From assembly GCA_963741565.1 (NCBI GenBank), contig CAVUIK010000008.1, positions 62,001 to 126,000 of the forward strand: a stretch of DNA of 64,000 bases. The letters run 5' to 3'. The notes under the pieces were generated by a model. The model made no database searches. It saw nothing but the letters and a program-made list of their open reading frames with translations, and was not told the origin of the DNA. Position numbers and translations under genes: made by a program. The DNA is from Ga0077555 sp963741565. Its GTDB lineage: Bacteria > Pseudomonadota > Alphaproteobacteria > Rhizobiales > Hyphomicrobiaceae. This document shows, in pieces, positions 61,876 to 64,000 of this stretch (the first letter of the stretch is position 1; every line of letters starts with the position of its first letter).

Positions 61876-63039
61876 ATGGCCCCCACCCCGCAACCGTTCA
61901 CCCTGCACGTCCCGGACACCGATATCGCGGATCTGCATGCGCGCCTCGCCCGCACCCGTTTTCCCGATCAGGCGCCCGATGCGCCTTGGGCCTATGGCAC
62001 GGACATCGCCTATCTCCGCACCCTCACCGAGCATTGGCGTAGGAGCTTCGATTGGCGCGCGCACGAAGCCCGCCTCAACCAGTTTCCCCAGTTCAAAGTG
62101 CCGTTGCATGGGATCGACGTGCATTACCTGCACGTCCCCGGCAAAGGCCCGGATCCGAAACCCTTGCTGTTGCTGCACGGCTGGCCGGGCTCGGTCTTCG
62201 AATTCTTAGAGATCATCCCGCGGCTGACCGACCCGGCGCGATTCGGCGGCAAGGCGGAGGACGCGCTCACCGTCATCGCCCCATCCCTGCCGGGCTATGG
62301 CCTGTCGTTCCAGCCCAACCAGAAACGTTTCAGCATCCCCGAGATCGCCGACTGTTGCGCGGACCTGATGGGGACGGTGCTCGGCTACAAGACCTTTGCC
62401 GCCCAGGGCGGCGACTGGGGCGCCTTCACCTGTTCCGCGCTCGGCGTACGCCACCCGGAGAAACTTGCCGGCATCCACCTCAACATGCTGTCGATCCGCC
62501 CGGATCAGCCGCTGCCCGCCAACCCGACGCCCGAAGAGCAGACCTACGCCGAAGAGATCAAACGCTGGGCGAAAGAGGAAACCGGCTACATCATGATCCA
62601 GGGAACGCGCCCACAGACCCTGGCGTATGGCCTGACGGATTCCCCGGCCGGCCTTGCCGCCTGGATCGCCGAGAAGTTCCACATCTGGACCGACCACACC
62701 GGCAATTTCGAAACCGCCGTCACGCGCGATCACCTGCTGGCCAACATCTCGCTCTACTGGTTCACCGGCGCCATCGGCTCATCGTTCTGGCCCTATTACG
62801 ACCGCCTGCATGGGCCCTGGCCGATCCCCGACGGCCGCACCGTAGACGTGCCAACTGGCTACGCCGCCTTCCCCAGGGAAATCCGCCGCCCGCCGCGGTC
62901 GATCGCGGAGAAAACCTACCGGGACATCCGTCAATGGACGGTGATGCCGAAGGGCGGCCACTTCGCCGCCATGGAGCAGCCGGCGGCTCTGGCAGCAGAC
63001 GTGCTGAATTTCCTGCGGCCACTTCGCAAGGCTTTCTGA
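61876..63039 (+). CDS. Epoxide hydrolase family protein
   Basis: 387 residues from ATG 61876, eight bases after GGAG; ATG 61870 sits too close to it. The N-terminal EHN-like domain (ADLHARLARTRFPDQAPDAPWAYG) is followed by the alpha/beta hydrolase core. HGWPGSVFEFLE gives the oxyanion region, AAQGGDWGAFTCSALG the nucleophile Asp, and PKGGHFAAME the catalytic His. The lid contains the usual Tyr residues (WFTGAIGSSFWPYY). It would hydrolyse epoxides to diols in the cytosol. The physiological substrate is unknown. Confidence 0.9.
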   Translation: MAPTPQPFTLHVPDTDIADLHARLARTRFPDQAPDAPWAYGTDIAYLRTLTEHWRRSFDWRAHEARLNQFPQFKVPLHGIDVHYLHVPGKGPDPKPLLLLHGWPGSVFEFLEIIPRLTDPARFGGKAEDALTVIAPSLPGYGLSFQPNQKRFSIPEIADCCADLMGTVLGYKTFAAQGGDWGAFTCSALGVRHPEKLAGIHLNMLSIRPDQPLPANPTPEEQTYAEEIKRWAKEETGYIMIQGTRPQTLAYGLTDSPAGLAAWIAEKFHIWTDHTGNFETAVTRDHLLANISLYWFTGAIGSSFWPYYDRLHGPWPIPDGRTVDVPTGYAAFPREIRRPPRSIAEKTYRDIRQWTVMPKGGHFAAMEQPAALAADVLNFLRPLRKAF

Positions 63040-63063
63040 GGCGCCGGGCCGGCGACGCCGCGC

Positions 63064-64000
63064 TCACATCATCTCGGCGACCATTTCCGCCATGGAGAGC
63101 GAGGCGGTGAGACCCGGACTTTCGATGCCAAAGAGCAGCATCAGACCGGGGAGACCATGCACGGCGGGTCCATGCAGGAAGAAGTCCGGCACCGGCTCGC
63201 CTTCGCGATAGAGCTTAGGCCGGATGCCCGTGTAATCGGCATGCAGGCGCGATGGATCGAGGCCCGGATAATAGGTGCGGATGAAGCCCAGAAACTTATC
63301 GAGCTTGGTCTCGTCGAACGCATAGTCGATCTCCGGGATCCACTCGATGTCGGGCCCGAACTTGCAGCGCCCGCCAATGTCGACAGTGACGTGGAGCCCG
63401 AGCCAGGCGCCATCCGGCATCGGGTAGATGTGGCGCGAGAACGGCGAGCGCCCGGCCAGCGCATAATACTGGCCGACGGCGTAGTAGGTCTCGGGCGGGC
63501 GGTAGTTGCCGTCCCACGGCAACGTTCGCGCGAGCTTCGAGGCATGCAGACCCGCCGACACGATCAGCCGCTTCGATGTGATCCGCCCCGGCGCTTCGCC
63601 TCCAGTGTCGATCGTGTAGAGCCCGCCCGACCCGATGCCGAGCTTGGTCACCGGCGTATTCAGCACGACCTGGGCGCCGTTGGTCTCGGCGTGGCCCTGC
63701 AGCGCCAGCATCAAGGCGTGGCTGTCGATGATGCCGGTCGAAGGCGAGAGCATGGCGGCGACGCAGGCGAGCTCGGGCTCGAGCTTTTTCGCTTCGGCGC
63801 CAGACAGCGGTTGCAGATCGGTGACGCCGTTCCGGATCGCGGTCTCCTGGATCGCCTTGAGCTTGGGCAACTGGGAGACGCTGGTCGCGACCAGCAGCTT
63901 GGTGATCGGCTCATGCGGCACACCATTCTCAGCACAGAAGCGGTAGAGCTTAGCCTTGCCTTCGACGCAGAGCTTGGCGCGCAGCGACCCCGGCGGATAA
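63064..64000 (-). CDS. FAD-dependent oxidoreductase, L-2-hydroxyglutarate dehydrogenase-like (C-terminal part)
   Basis: The frame runs off the right edge of the window, so about 312 residues, without the N-terminal FAD-binding loop, are present. In-frame text upstream of the first internal ATG (PPGSLRAKLCVEGKAKLYRFC) is the conserved family segment of D-amino acid oxidase-like LhgO/glycerol-3-phosphate dehydrogenase relatives, followed by LIVSAGLHASKLA and a closing LLFGIESPGLTASLSMAEMV. Members oxidise 2-hydroxyglutarate or similar hydroxy acids at the inner membrane. It is convergent with the epoxide hydrolase, with 24 bases between the stops. Confidence 0.85.
   Translation of the reverse strand, partial: YPPGSLRAKLCVEGKAKLYRFCAENGVPHEPITKLLVATSVSQLPKLKAIQETAIRNGVTDLQPLSGAEAKKLEPELACVAAMLSPSTGIIDSHALMLALQGHAETNGAQVVLNTPVTKLGIGSGGLYTIDTGGEAPGRITSKRLIVSAGLHASKLARTLPWDGNYRPPETYYAVGQYYALAGRSPFSRHIYPMPDGAWLGLHVTVDIGGRCKFGPDIEWIPEIDYAFDETKLDKFLGFIRTYYPGLDPSRLHADYTGIRPKLYREGEPVPDFFLHGPAVHGLPGLMLLFGIESPGLTASLSMAEMVAEMM

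Noticed and set aside
1..64000. tRNA, rRNA, insertion sequences or prophage
   Set aside because: No T-arm like GGTTCGAATCC with a matching clover-leaf, no rRNA signature and no transposase or integrase frame was found by reading.

Overview
The window is high-GC DNA (my estimate by eye is low-to-mid 60s percent) packed with short-spaced genes on both strands. Gene content points to an alphaproteobacterium of the order Hyphomicrobiales (Rhizobiales). Markers are the block murA ... DUF2948 - hisD - UPF0262 - low-molecular-weight phosphatase ... maf - yacG, the double-length dCTP deaminase, an Omp25/31-type beta-barrel protein, an extensin-family lipoprotein and bifunctional PutA. Genus cannot be fixed from the sequence alone. 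I found no rRNA, tRNA, insertion sequence, integrase, phage gene or CRISPR array. This is ordinary chromosomal housekeeping and catabolic sequence with a few odd spots.

Layout. 1-8.2 kb: a truncated spermidine-synthase-like membrane protein, a UPF0173 hydrolase, yqgF, a GNAT acetyltransferase, ppa, dapB, dcd and a bactofilin. 8.3-16.1 kb: a GST, a frameshifted sialidase-like gene, a large M23 peptidase, a rhodanese, an outer-membrane barrel and small hypothetical genes. 16.2-23.8 kb: secreted RNase T2, a probable meaB-pcp-M20 peptidase operon, a PAN-domain/DUF900 hydrolase and a gamma-glutamyltransferase. 23.9-28.0 kb: nrtA and a multiply frameshifted nasA (nitrate uptake receptor and assimilatory nitrate reductase) with a sigma-54-like promoter, but without nrtB, nrtC or nirBD nearby. 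28.1-36.7 kb: an extensin, a cyclase, an acyltransferase, a VOC protein, ligA, a Trp/Arg-rich secreted protein and a CDF metal transporter. 36.7-47.1 kb: the murA/hisD/maf/yacG block, interrupted by a TctC receptor, a 41-bp palindromic repeat array and a carboxymuconolactone-decarboxylase-like gene, and followed by a cupin and an agmatinase-like gene. 47.2-64 kb: DUF302, a flavin monooxygenase, a SelA-like PLP enzyme, a PEP-mutase-family lyase, AsmA, scoA-scoB, an SDR, an EamA transporter, panC, putA, an epoxide hydrolase and a truncated FAD oxidoreductase.

The genes together describe a free-living heterotroph that degrades peptides, proline and C4/ketone-type acids through two-subunit CoA transferase, ScoAB. 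The strongest unexplained signals are non-coding. One is an array of six identical stem-loops with a 41-bp period between two convergent genes (43586-43882). The other is a leader ahead of scoA whose segments can pair in two ways (53472-53529). A third pattern is single-base frame breaks in nasA, the sialidase and one small gene, which are either real decay or indel errors in the assembly.
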